A program made the position numbers and the translations under genes. This document shows positions 8,585 to 16,636 of a stretch of DNA of 64,000 nt, one piece after another. Source of the DNA: Mariniphaga sp041687215 (GTDB lineage: Bacteria; Bacteroidota; Bacteroidia; Bacteroidales; Prolixibacteraceae); assembly GCF_041687215.1 (NCBI RefSeq), contig NZ_JAWLCI010000005.1, positions 62,001 through 126,000 of the forward strand, written 5' to 3'. How positions within the stretch are numbered: the first letter of the stretch is position 1; each line of letters starts with the position of its first letter. The notes beneath the pieces are model-generated. The model worked only from the letters and a program-made list of their open reading frames with translations. It ran no database searches and was not told the DNA's origin.

Positions 8585-9203
8585 AGTGTTTTTCTATTAT
8601 TTGTTCGTAGCGCTCCAGAAACTTCTCAACTACTTTCCAGTTAGCGGCTTTCAGCGTTTTACTTACTGATGGCTGAGAAATCTGAAGTATTTCCCCAACC
8701 TGTTCCTGAGATAAACTGTTCAGCTTGTAAAACAACATATTCGCCTGAACCGACGAAAGATTTTTTAACAGGACATCAGCCATGTAACAATAGGTTTCCA
8801 GTTCACTGTCCAGTTCTTTATTCCCTGTTACAATAATGATATTGAGGTCTTTCTTTTTTAAACTGTCCAGGTTTTTGCCGGAAAGGACAAAAGCAGGTCC
8901 ATCGGCCAGTAATACATCTTCGTTCCAGGAAGAAACTTCACCAATACCGATCGCGACTCTAAGGTCAGCAGCTTCATTTTTCCTCCGAACTTCCATCCTG
9001 AATTTTAATGCCAGCAATAAAGCATCCACTGGTTTTACAGCCAGTTGAAAACTGTCTCCCCTGTAAAACTTTGGCCTCAAAAGAATTCCCTCATGCATAA
9101 ATTGCTCAATCCCGTTTTGGATAAAAACCTTCTGTGCTTCATCTAAAACTGAAGAATTTACAATGTCTCCGGTTATAACGGCTATTTGTCTACTTTTTTT
9201 CAC
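8568..9203 (-). CDS. SatD family protein with C-terminal helix-turn-helix
   Basis: A 211-residue protein that starts with a GTG codon just inside a strong promoter. The N-terminal IAVITGDIVNSS is the SatD family signature, named after a gene of an acid-tolerance operon in Streptococcus mutans. The C-terminal part (about residues 163-200, with QEQVGEILQISQPSVSKTL) is a clear helix-turn-helix of the sigma-region-4/LuxR kind, which suggests DNA binding. It is coupled to the DUF3307 gene downstream. The promoter region carries three regularly spaced palindromes, which makes autoregulation likely. The biochemical role is unknown. Confidence 0.85.
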   Translation of the reverse strand: MKKSRQIAVITGDIVNSSVLDEAQKVFIQNGIEQFMHEGILLRPKFYRGDSFQLAVKPVDALLLALKFRMEVRRKNEAADLRVAIGIGEVSSWNEDVLLADGPAFVLSGKNLDSLKKKDLNIIIVTGNKELDSELETYCYMADVLLKNLSSVQANMLFYKLNSLSQEQVGEILQISQPSVSKTLKAANWKVVEKFLERYEQIIEKHYGSSE

Positions 9204-9207
9204 AGTG

Positions 9208-9215
9208 CAAATATA
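9208..9215 (-). promoter_or_regulatory. -7 box of satD
   Basis: TATATTTG on the minus strand matches TAnnTTTG exactly and ends 4 nt before the GTG start codon. The transcript would begin at or next to the start codon, so the satD message may be leaderless, or translation may start further inside. Confidence 0.5.
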
Positions 9216-9289
9216 ACCAAAAAAGGTTATAAAATAAAAATATAACTAAAAATAGTTATATTATATAATTATAACCAATTCCGGTTATA
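9212..9289. promoter_or_regulatory. Three 20-bp palindromes at 29-bp spacing (satD operator array)
   Basis: TATAACC-N6-GGTTATA at 9212-9231, TATAACT-N6-AGTTATA at 9241-9260, and TATAACC-N6-GGTTATA at 9270-9289. Each is perfectly palindromic in its 7-bp arms, and the centres are exactly 29 bp apart. The first overlaps the satD -7 box. The third overlaps the last codons and stop of hisA. A related GGTTATAAC lies inside satD at 9171-9179. The arrangement suggests cooperative binding of a dimeric repressor, with SatD itself the nearest candidate. Confidence 0.75.
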
Positions 9290-10012
9290 ATTTTCAATAT
9301 CCTTTAGACTGATTTTTCCTTCATAAATCGCTTTGCCGGTTATTACGCCCGGTACACCCATTACAGCCAGTTTGAAGATATCGTCCATGGATGCGATGCC
9401 TCCGCTGGCAATAATTTCAACGTCAGGTAAAATTTCCATAATTTCACCGTACAGTTCAAACGCCGGTCCGGAGAGCATTCCGTCACGGCTGATATCGGTG
9501 GAAATAACTTTGGAGATTCCTTTTTTATGAAATTCAGCAATGAACTCAATTACCGATAATTCCGTACTTTCCTGCCAGCCGCTTACGGCAATTTTTCCGT
9601 CTTTGGCATCGGCGCCCAGGATGATTTTTTCGCTGCCAAATTTTTCGAGCCAGTTCAAAAACAGTTCCGGCTCTTTTACAGCAATGCTTCCGCCGGTTAC
9701 CATAGCGGCACCCGATTCAAAAGCAATTTCCAAGTCTTCGTCCGATTTCAGTCCGCCGCCAAAATCGATGATTAAATTTGTTTTGGATGCAATTTGTTCC
9801 AGCACTTTGTAATTTACAATGTGTTTGGCTTTGGCGCCGTCCAAATCAACCATGTGCAGCCTGTTGATTCCGGCATCCTCAAACATCCGCGCCACTTCCA
9901 GCGGATTTTCATTGTAAACCGTTTTCCGCTCGTAGTCGCCCTGCGAAAGTCGCACACATTTTCCGCCAATAATGTCGATGGCCGGGATTATTTCGATTTT
10001 ACTTTCCATCAT
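9269..10012 (-). CDS. hisA: Phosphoribosylformimino-5-aminoimidazole carboxamide ribotide isomerase
   Basis: The (beta/alpha)8 isomerase of histidine synthesis, 247 residues. Catalytic aspartates are in IPAIDIIGGKCVRL and ISTDISRDGML. Phosphate-binding loops FGGGLKS and IASGGIAS are present. Two adjacent ATG codons (10012 and 10009) are possible starts. The toxin gene upstream ends on the same bases, so translation of hisA is coupled to it. The last seven codons and stop form part of the third satD-type palindrome. Confidence 0.97.
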   Translation of the reverse strand: MMESKIEIIPAIDIIGGKCVRLSQGDYERKTVYNENPLEVARMFEDAGINRLHMVDLDGAKAKHIVNYKVLEQIASKTNLIIDFGGGLKSDEDLEIAFESGAAMVTGGSIAVKEPELFLNWLEKFGSEKIILGADAKDGKIAVSGWQESTELSVIEFIAEFHKKGISKVISTDISRDGMLSGPAFELYGEIMEILPDVEIIASGGIASMDDIFKLAVMGVPGVITGKAIYEGKISLKDIENYNRNWL

Positions 10013-10278
10013 TTCTTTTTATAAACATCTCCTCTTTTACCTGCTGAAATCACTAAGATCAGTAATTCCTGTTTTTCAATCTGGTAAATAATTCTGATAG
10101 TTCCAATTCTCAGGCGAAAAACATTTTCAACTCCTATAAGCTTCTTAATATCGAGTAGCTGATGTGTGTAAGGATTTTCTTTTAATAATTCCAGCTTTTT
10201 AACAATAATTCTTTTTGTGGAAGAATTACGGGATTTCAAAAATTTTGCAGCTTTTTTATGAATTACCAGGGAGTACAT
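10009..10278 (-). CDS. RelE/ParE-type toxin
   Basis: An 89-residue basic protein with the compact RelE/ParE fold pattern: YSLVIHKKAAKFLKS at the start and a C-terminal YKKK. The core VFRLRIGTIRIIYQI is the beta-sheet arginine stretch typical of these ribosome-dependent mRNA interferases or gyrase-directed toxins. I chose the ATG at 10278 over the TTG at 10281. It overlaps the antitoxin stop by one base (TGATG). It runs into hisA without a gap. Confidence 0.85.
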   Translation of the reverse strand: MYSLVIHKKAAKFLKSRNSSTKRIIVKKLELLKENPYTHQLLDIKKLIGVENVFRLRIGTIRIIYQIEKQELLILVISAGKRGDVYKKK

Positions 10279-10493
10279 CAAAAATTCTTTTTCAAATCAT
10301 CCCAATCTTCAAAATCGCTAAAGTCTCCCTTTTCAATTTTCTTTTTTACTGAATAGTAAGCCTTTTCTTCTTCAGCAGTTAATTCATCCGGGTCGTTATC
10401 ATAAATTGTAAAACTGTCTTTGGGTAACAAATCCAAAAAATCCCGAAACGTTTTGTACACCTTTTCTGAAATATCAATTGTAATGGACTTCAT
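10278..10493 (-). CDS. Antitoxin partner of the RelE-type toxin
   Basis: A 71-residue acidic protein when started at the ATG at 10493 (MKSITIDISEK). A GTG at 10511 would add six residues. The N-terminal beta-strand and helix resemble an AbrB/RHH-like dimerisation part. The C-terminal half is strongly acidic (ADELTAEEEK-like, then GDFSDFEDWDDLKK), as expected for a toxin-neutralising tail. It precedes the toxin directly, the usual order. It follows argF' by about 30 nt and is probably cotranscribed with it. Confidence 0.8.
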   Translation of the reverse strand: MKSITIDISEKVYKTFRDFLDLLPKDSFTIYDNDPDELTAEEEKAYYSVKKKIEKGDFSDFEDWDDLKKNF

Positions 10494-10525
10494 AACGCTA
10501 TTATCTGTCACAAAATTACGACTTC

Positions 10526-11473
10526 TTAACCATCTTCCAAAATCATTTTCAACACAGCCTGTGCTGTGACTTCGCGATTGGCGGCTTGCTCTACCACAAT
10601 GGAAAAAGGGCCATCAAGCACACCGTCGGTAACCACTACATTACGGCGAACGGGGAGACAGTGCATAAATTTGGCATCGTTGGTTATAGCCATTTTTTCT
10701 TCGTTCACCGTCCAGCCAAAATCTTTGGAAAGGATTTGCCCGTAACTGGTGTACGATGCCCAGTTTTTGGCGTAAACAAAGTCTGCGCCTTCAAAAGCTT
10801 TTTTCTGGTCATATTCCACCTTTACATTGCCCATAAAATCAGGCGCCAGTTCGTACCCTTCGGGATGGGTAACCACCAGTTCGTAATCGGTTTCGCTCAT
10901 CCACTCCACAAAAGAATTTGCTACAGCCTGTGGCAATGCACGTGGGTGCGGCGCCCAGGTAAGCACCACTTTGGGTTTTTCTTTGGTCTTGAACTCCTCA
11001 ATGGTAACCAAATCGGCATAACTTTGCAGCGGATGCCGGGTTGCGCCTTCCATGCTCACAACTGGTACGCCTGCATAGTCAATAAACTGGTTCAGGATTT
11101 TTTCAGCATAATCATCCTCTTTATTCTGAAATTTGGCAAAAGCCCGCACGCCAATCACATCGCAGTATTTGCCAATTACCGGAATAGCTTCTTTTAGGTG
11201 TTCCGGTTTGTCGCCGTCCATAACAACGCCCAGCTCCGATTCAAGCTGCCAGCCATCTTCGCTCACGTTCATCACCATAGTGTTCATGCCCAGGTTCATG
11301 GCTGCCTTTTGAGTACTCAGGCGGGTACGCAGACTGGGGTTAAAAAATATCAGCACCATGGTTTTGTTCTTCCCCAGATGTTGGTATGCGAATTTGTTTT
11401 TCTTTACGTCAAAGGCAATTTCTACCGCCTTTTTTAAATCGGGAATATCTTTTACTGAAGTGAAATGTTTCAT
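10526..11473 (-). CDS. argF': N-succinylornithine carbamoyltransferase
   Basis: Transfers carbamoyl phosphate to N-succinyl-L-ornithine in the Bacteroidota arginine pathway. The 315 residues align nearly without gaps to the Bacteroides fragilis enzyme as I remember it. The carbamoyl-phosphate loop appears as FFNPSLRTRLSTQ, with MHCLPVRRN near the C-terminus. In MDGDKPEHLKEAIP, residue 90 is Pro. This position is Pro in succinylornithine and Glu in acetylornithine carbamoyltransferases, so the substrate should be the succinylated form. It lies between two toxin-antitoxin modules, downstream of proA. carAB, which makes its second substrate, is 9 kb away. Confidence 0.92.
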   Translation of the reverse strand: MKHFTSVKDIPDLKKAVEIAFDVKKNKFAYQHLGKNKTMVLIFFNPSLRTRLSTQKAAMNLGMNTMVMNVSEDGWQLESELGVVMDGDKPEHLKEAIPVIGKYCDVIGVRAFAKFQNKEDDYAEKILNQFIDYAGVPVVSMEGATRHPLQSYADLVTIEEFKTKEKPKVVLTWAPHPRALPQAVANSFVEWMSETDYELVVTHPEGYELAPDFMGNVKVEYDQKKAFEGADFVYAKNWASYTSYGQILSKDFGWTVNEEKMAITNDAKFMHCLPVRRNVVVTDGVLDGPFSIVVEQAANREVTAQAVLKMILEDG

Positions 11474-11511
11474 GAAAGTAATTATTGTAAAATGTTCATT
11501 AAAAATTAAAG

Positions 11512-11850
11512 CTATTTTTCCATCAAAACCTTGATTTCGCTTTTCAATTTTGGAAGATGATTTACTACGATACTCCAGATTAAATCGTCAGAAATTGTAT
11601 CGTATCCGTGAATGATGCGATTGCGGGTTCCAATTATCTTTTGTGCATTTTCAAGCCGAAATTGCTTGTCTTTTTTAAAAATTCTGTTCACTGCCTCGCC
11701 AATTATTTCGAGGTCTCTTTCAACTGCTCTTTTAGTTTTTATGTCAGATAAATAATCATTGAACCGCATTGGCTTTTCAGAAAAATAGCCTTCAATTTCT
11801 TCAACAGCCTGAAGAATATCAAACAACCAGGTTTTTATCTCGTTGTCCAT
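11512..11850 (-). CDS. hepT: HepT-like toxin (DUF86)
   Basis: A 112-residue helical HEPN protein. The catalytic R-x4-H-x-Y motif is intact in GTRNRIIHGYD. It overlaps the nucleotidyltransferase gene upstream by 32 nt, as in type VII HepT/MntA toxin-antitoxin pairs, where the antitoxin AMPylates the toxin. Whether the toxin acts as an RNase cannot be read from the sequence. It sits between proA and argF' on the same strand. Confidence 0.88.
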   Translation of the reverse strand: MDNEIKTWLFDILQAVEEIEGYFSEKPMRFNDYLSDIKTKRAVERDLEIIGEAVNRIFKKDKQFRLENAQKIIGTRNRIIHGYDTISDDLIWSIVVNHLPKLKSEIKVLMEK

Positions 11851-12142
11851 AAATTAATTTTTTGGAAGAATCAATTGATTTTTTTAGAAATGGATTTTTA
11901 ATTGCCTTTTTTTCAAGCAAATCAACCTTTCTGTTTAAAACACTTTCCAAAGCGAATTTAAAATCAAAATAGTTATCGGCATAACCGAAGACATCCATAT
12001 CGTCAAAATCAACTATCAAATCGATATCACTGTCGTTTTTGAAGCGTTCCGTTAAAACTGAACCAAACACATAAAGTTCAGAAACATTGTACTTAGCGCA
12101 CAATTCATTAATTTTTTCGATATTTTTCTCAATAATATCCAT
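11819..12142 (-). CDS. mntA: MntA-like nucleotidyltransferase antitoxin
   Basis: A 107-residue minimal nucleotidyltransferase. The active site G-S-x10-D-x-D is visible from VFGSVLTERF to SDIDLIVDF, followed by further acidic residues (DFDDMD). This is the pattern of MntA-type antitoxins, which transfer AMP to a tyrosine of HepT. It comes first, then HepT, with overlapping frames. It is 38 nt after proA, inside the proline/arginine gene run. Confidence 0.88.
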   Translation of the reverse strand: MDIIEKNIEKINELCAKYNVSELYVFGSVLTERFKNDSDIDLIVDFDDMDVFGYADNYFDFKFALESVLNRKVDLLEKKAIKNPFLKKSIDSSKKLIYGQRDKNLVV

Positions 12143-12180
12143 TTCGAATGCTAATAAACAAATATACGATTTCTAACCGA

Positions 12181-13431
12181 CTATTTCGGCCTCACCTGGC
12201 CATTACCTTCGATAATCCATTTGTAGCTGGTAAGTTCTTCCAACGCCATGGGGCCTCGTGCATGCAGCTTTTGGGTACTTATTCCTATTTCGGCCCCGAG
12301 CCCAAACTGCGCCCCGTCGGTAAATGCCGTGGAAACGTTGGAGTAAACCGAAGAAGCATCGACCAGTTTTCGGAAAGTTTCAATCCGCTGCTGGTTTTCA
12401 GAAATAATAGCTTCGCTGTGTTTTGAACTATTTTTGTTAATTTGCTCAAGCGCCTCATCAAACGATTCCACTGTTTTAACAGCCATTTTCAGCGAAAGAA
12501 ATTCCGTGCCGAACGACTCTTCGGTAGCCGGCAACAACAAATTTTCCGGGTAGTTTCCTTTCAGTTTTTCGTATGCTTTTTCGTCGGCGTAAATGACTAC
12601 GTCCGCTTCGGAAAGAAGTTGACCAAATGCCGGGAGTTCGTCCAGGCGGCTTTGATGAATGACAAGGCAATCCAATGCATTGCAAACCGAAGGACGGCGG
12701 GTTTTTGCATTGAAAATAATTTCGCGGCCTTTTTCGGCATCGCCGAATTCATCGAAATAGGTGTGGCAAATGCCGGCTCCGGTTTCAATTACCGGAATGG
12801 TGGCATTTTCTCGCACAAAGTTAATAAGCCCCTGACTTCCGCGTGGAATAATCAAATCGATGTACCCGTGTGCACGCAGCATTTCATGGGTTTCCTCGCG
12901 ACCGGCAGGCAGCAGCGCCACCGTGTTTTCGTCGAGGTTATTATTTTTAAGTACTTTCTGAATAATGGAAACAATGGCGGTGTTGGAATAAATGGCATCG
13001 CTGCCGCCTTTTAACACGCAGGCATTTCCCGATTTCAGACAAAGCGAAAAAACATCGAAAGTCACATTGGGGCGGGCTTCGTAAATGATGCCGATAACTC
13101 CGAACGGAACCGTTACTTTTTTAATTTTCAGTCCGTTGGGACGGACAGAATTTTTTATTACTTTACCCACCGGACTTTCCAATCCGGCCACATTCCGGAT
13201 ATCTGAAGCAATTCCCTCAATGCGTTCTTTGGTGAGTTTCAGCCGGTCGAACTTTGGGTCTTCCGGATTCATCCGGTCCAAATCCTTTTGGTTTTCGGAC
13301 AGGATAAAATCCGTATTTATTTCTGCCTCATCGGCCAATTCAAGCAAAACCTTTTTTACTGATTCATTTTCCACCAGATTCAGTTTTCGTGAAGCAACCA
13401 AAACCTGTTGCAGTTGTTTTTCAATTTTCAT
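12181..13431 (-). CDS. proA: Glutamate-5-semialdehyde dehydrogenase (gamma-glutamyl phosphate reductase)
   Basis: Second step of proline synthesis: NADPH reduction of gamma-glutamyl phosphate. It has 416 residues when started at the ATG at 13431 (MKIEKQLQQVLVAS). The open frame extends 46 codons upstream, but these lie inside proB in another frame and do not resemble ProA. The catalytic cysteine is in TRRPSVCNALD, and VLKGGSDAIYSN belongs to the cofactor domain. The start is one base after the proB stop, so the two are translated together and probably form the usual kinase-reductase complex. Confidence 0.97.
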   Translation of the reverse strand: MKIEKQLQQVLVASRKLNLVENESVKKVLLELADEAEINTDFILSENQKDLDRMNPEDPKFDRLKLTKERIEGIASDIRNVAGLESPVGKVIKNSVRPNGLKIKKVTVPFGVIGIIYEARPNVTFDVFSLCLKSGNACVLKGGSDAIYSNTAIVSIIQKVLKNNNLDENTVALLPAGREETHEMLRAHGYIDLIIPRGSQGLINFVRENATIPVIETGAGICHTYFDEFGDAEKGREIIFNAKTRRPSVCNALDCLVIHQSRLDELPAFGQLLSEADVVIYADEKAYEKLKGNYPENLLLPATEESFGTEFLSLKMAVKTVESFDEALEQINKNSSKHSEAIISENQQRIETFRKLVDASSVYSNVSTAFTDGAQFGLGAEIGISTQKLHARGPMALEELTSYKWIIEGNGQVRPK

Positions 13432-13432
13432 G

Positions 13433-14530
13433 CTAACCGTTTGTTGTTTTTTCCATGTACAAATAATCGTAGTGCACCAGCGCTTTTTGTTTTTCCGACT
13501 GTTTTTCAACTTCCACTTTATCGGAGCCATACTGCGCTTTTCCCAATCCGATGGTATTTCCCGATTCATCCACGATTCGAATCAGGTCGCCTTTCTTGAA
13601 CTCATTTTCAATGGTGACAATTCCAACCGGCAAAAGGCTCACAGCTTTTTCCGATTTTAAGGCAGCCGCAGCGCCTTTGTTCACCACCACCCTGCCTTTT
13701 GTAAATCCATCGGAATAGGCAATCCATTTTTTCACGCCGCTGGCAGGTTTTGGTACCGGTTCAAACCAGGTGTGGGCAACTTCTTTTTCCGAAAGGATAT
13801 CAACCAGGATATTTTCCTTAATACCGTTTGCCAGGTGCACACTGATGCCGTCGCTGGCGAGCTTTTTGGCAATCCGGAACTTGGTGAGCATTCCACCGCG
13901 CCCAAATTCCGAATGGTTACCCGAAATGGCATTTTCGGGTTCGCCATCATTTATCCCCACTTTTCGAATAAGCTCAGCGTTTTCATTTTCGGGATGTGCA
14001 GTGTAAACGCCGTCCACATTGCTTAAAATAATCAACGCTTCCGAATTTACCATGGAAGCAATCAACCCCGAAAGTTCGTCGTTGTCAGTAAACATCAGCT
14101 CGGTAACCGAAATGGTATCGTTTTCATTTACAATGGGAATGACTTTGTTTTCAAGCAACGTAGTCATGCAGTTTTTCATGTTCAGGTAGTGGCCGCGGCT
14201 CGAAAAATTCTCTTTGGTGGTTAAAACTTGGGCACAGGTAAGGCCGTGTTCATTAAAAAAATCGGAGTAGCGGCTGATGAGTTTTACCTGGCCCAATGCA
14301 GCCCAAAGCTGGCGTTTGGAAACGGCATCAGTTTTACGTGATGGTTCGAGCACTGCCCGTCCGGCAGCCACAGCACCCGAAGAAACCAAAACCACCTCCA
14401 TACCTTTTTTACGCAGGAAAGCAATCTGGTCAACCAGGTGGGCAATGCGAGAAACATTTAATGTTCCATCGGCTTTTGCCAGCACGTTGCTGCCCACTTT
14501 TACCGTTATTTTATGGTACCTGAACTGCAC
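13433..14530 (-). CDS. proB: Glutamate 5-kinase
   Basis: First step of proline synthesis, ATP-dependent phosphorylation of glutamate. It has 365 residues: an amino-acid kinase domain (about 1-255, with KVGSNVLAK, VSSGAVAAG, NENDTISV) and a C-terminal PUA domain (about 275-355). The apparent start is GTG at 14530, two bases after the proC stop. The kinase domain carries the proline-feedback site in this family. Order proC-proB-proA is tight and coupled. Confidence 0.97.
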   Translation of the reverse strand: MQFRYHKITVKVGSNVLAKADGTLNVSRIAHLVDQIAFLRKKGMEVVLVSSGAVAAGRAVLEPSRKTDAVSKRQLWAALGQVKLISRYSDFFNEHGLTCAQVLTTKENFSSRGHYLNMKNCMTTLLENKVIPIVNENDTISVTELMFTDNDELSGLIASMVNSEALIILSNVDGVYTAHPENENAELIRKVGINDGEPENAISGNHSEFGRGGMLTKFRIAKKLASDGISVHLANGIKENILVDILSEKEVAHTWFEPVPKPASGVKKWIAYSDGFTKGRVVVNKGAAAALKSEKAVSLLPVGIVTIENEFKKGDLIRIVDESGNTIGLGKAQYGSDKVEVEKQSEKQKALVHYDYLYMEKTTNG

Positions 14531-14532
14531 AA

Positions 14533-15339
14533 TTATTTCCTCAAATCCTTTTCAATTTTTTTGTACGAAGCCAAAACACCCTGAATCAACGACGAACTGA
14601 ATCCCTTGTGTTCCATCTCATTCAAACCGGTGATGGTTACGCCACGCGGCGTGGTTACTTTATCGATTTCCCGTTCTGGATGGTGCCCGGTTTGTAAAAT
14701 AAGTTCGGTAGCACCTTTTACGGTTTGGGCAGTAATGAACTGCGCCATTTCGGCACCAAAACCAATTTCAATGCCACCCTGCATGGCTGCCCGGATGTAA
14801 CGCAAAGCGTAAGCAATTCCGCATGACGATAAAACCGTGGCAGCGGCCATCAGTTCTTCCGGAATTTCAACTGTTTTTCCGAGTTTGTCGAATAACTCAA
14901 TTACATAATCGCGATGGTCAGCGGTATTGCCATTGGCCGAAATGCAGGTCAGCGACTCCTGTAAGGCAATAGCGGTATTGGGCATTACCCTGAAAATGGG
15001 AATGTCTTTTCCAGCCATTTTTCCCAACTCTTCAATTCCAACTCCGGCAACAATAGAAATCAGAATTTTTTGCGGATTTAATGCCGGTTTAATTTCTTCC
15101 AACACCTGCTCGATGTGGTAAGGCTTTACTGCCGTAATTAGTACATCAGCCTGCTGAGCAGTTGCAAGGTTGTCTTCGGAAGCATGCACGCCTTTTGCCT
15201 TCATTTCTTCCAAAACACTCTCCTTTCGGTCGGAAACAAAAATATCGGCAGCATCAACAAATCCTGATTTCAGCAGCCCCACCACAATGGCGCCGCCCAT
15301 GTTGCCAACTCCAATAATTCCTATTTTCTTTTTTTCCAT
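14533..15339 (-). CDS. proC: Pyrroline-5-carboxylate reductase
   Basis: Last step of proline synthesis, NAD(P)H reduction of pyrroline-5-carboxylate. It has 268 residues from the ATG at 15339. A TTG two codons upstream is less likely. The Rossmann motif is IGIIGVGNMGGA. The C-terminal catalytic/dimerisation region includes VTTPRGVTITGLNEME. It lies 11 nt after argD. Ornithine and proline pathways share glutamate semialdehyde chemistry, which fits the mixed arg/pro operon. Confidence 0.97.
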   Translation of the reverse strand: MEKKKIGIIGVGNMGGAIVVGLLKSGFVDAADIFVSDRKESVLEEMKAKGVHASEDNLATAQQADVLITAVKPYHIEQVLEEIKPALNPQKILISIVAGVGIEELGKMAGKDIPIFRVMPNTAIALQESLTCISANGNTADHRDYVIELFDKLGKTVEIPEELMAAATVLSSCGIAYALRYIRAAMQGGIEIGFGAEMAQFITAQTVKGATELILQTGHHPEREIDKVTTPRGVTITGLNEMEHKGFSSSLIQGVLASYKKIEKDLRK

Positions 15340-15350
15340 ATTCAATTCGT

Positions 15351-16499
15351 TTATTTTATCAAAGATGCAGAAACTTCGGCAAAGGCTTTTGCAAATGCCT
15401 TTAAAAAAATGTCAGCTTCGACTTTTTTCAAACTCAAAGGTGGCAGCAACCGAATCATATTCTGCCCGGAAACACCGGTGAAAATTTTGTGCTCGAACAG
15501 CAGTTTTTTTCTGAGTTCCGAAACCGGATAGGGGAACTCCAGTCCTATCATCAACCCTTTACCACGAATTTGTATTTCACTGCTTATTCCAGCCAGTTTT
15601 CCCATGAGGTAATTCCCTGTCTCTTCTGCATTTTGAATGAGTTTTTCATTTTCAAGCACATCTAAAACGGCAATTCCGGCGGCACAGGCCAAATGGTTTC
15701 CGCCAAATGTGGTGCCCAGCATTCCCGGCCAGGGTTTAATTTCTGGGTGAATGAGGACCCCGCCAATGGGAAAACCGTTTCCCATTCCTTTGGCAACCGT
15801 TATGATGTCTGGTTTTACGTTGGTATATTGGTGGGCAAAAAACTTTCCGCTGCGCCCGCACCCCGACTGGATTTCATCCAAAATCAGCAGGCTGCCGTAT
15901 TTTTCCGTTAGTTTTTTCAGACCTTCCAAAAAATGCGGGTCAGGGATATTAATTCCGCCAATTCCCTGAATACCTTCGATGATAATCGCCGCAACTTGTT
16001 CGGATTTCAGTTTGGCTTCGGTTGCTTGTAAATCGTTAAATGTCAGAATTACTGCATTTTCGGTTTCATTCACCGGAGCTATTATTTTCGGATTGTCGGT
16101 TAATGCCACGGCTGCCGATGTGCGCCCGTGAAACGCTTTTTTATAACTGATGAATTTTTTTCTTCCGGTAACAAACGAAGCCAGTTTAATGGCATTTTCG
16201 TTGGCCTCGGCACCCGAATTGCAAAGGAAAAGCTGGTAATCATCGTAACCGGAAAGTTTCCCCAGCTTGTCAGCTAACTCCTGCTGCAACGGATTTTGTA
16301 TGGAATTGCTGTAAAAACCTATTTTTTTGAGTTGTTCCGAAATAAGCGAAACATAGTGCGGGTGGCTGTGTCCGATGGAAATAACGGCATGGCCTCCGTA
16401 CAAATCGAGGTATTTGTTGCCTTCTGAATCCGATACATAACAGCCCTCAGCTTTAACGGGAGTTATATTGAAAAGCGGATATACGTCAAAAAGTTTCAT
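15351..16499 (-). CDS. argD: Acylornithine aminotransferase (ArgD type)
   Basis: PLP-dependent class III aminotransferase that makes N-acylornithine from the acylated semialdehyde. It has 382 residues from the ATG at 16499 (MKLFDVYPLFN). The open frame continues 22 codons upstream into intergenic repeat sequence, which I exclude. The PLP lysine is in TVAKGMGNGFPIGG, and the cofactor aspartate region is ILDEIQSGCGRSGK. Given argF', the substrate is inferred to be the N-succinylated compound. Preceded by a 137-bp repeat-like gap after argC. Confidence 0.95.
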   Translation of the reverse strand: MKLFDVYPLFNITPVKAEGCYVSDSEGNKYLDLYGGHAVISIGHSHPHYVSLISEQLKKIGFYSNSIQNPLQQELADKLGKLSGYDDYQLFLCNSGAEANENAIKLASFVTGRKKFISYKKAFHGRTSAAVALTDNPKIIAPVNETENAVILTFNDLQATEAKLKSEQVAAIIIEGIQGIGGINIPDPHFLEGLKKLTEKYGSLLILDEIQSGCGRSGKFFAHQYTNVKPDIITVAKGMGNGFPIGGVLIHPEIKPWPGMLGTTFGGNHLACAAGIAVLDVLENEKLIQNAEETGNYLMGKLAGISSEIQIRGKGLMIGLEFPYPVSELRKKLLFEHKIFTGVSGQNMIRLLPPLSLKKVEADIFLKAFAKAFAEVSASLIK

Positions 16500-16506
16500 G
16501 TTTTTA

Positions 16507-16541
16507 AGAAGTTGGAAGACGGAAGGCCGAAGTCGGAAGTT
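16507..16541. repeat. GGAAG-rich short tandem repeat between argC and argD
   Basis: The sequence contains four close copies of a unit like GTTGGAAGAC, GGAAGGCCGA and AGTCGGAAG. Similar GAAGTCGGAAG strings occur as dispersed intergenic repeats in Bacteroidota genomes (from memory). The rest of the gap (16542-16636) holds a TCTGTGTATCTGTGG direct repeat and no gene. Confidence 0.5.
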
Positions 16542-16636
16542 TAAACTTAAATCCGGCAAATCCAATCTTCATCCATATTTTATTTTAAAATCATCGTCAC
16601 AACAAAATAAATCTGTGTATCTGTGGCTATTTATTC

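Noticed and set aside
13432..13569. 46-codon N-terminal extension of proA
   Set aside because: It lies entirely within proB in another frame and does not resemble ProA; the ATG at 13431 gives the normal length.
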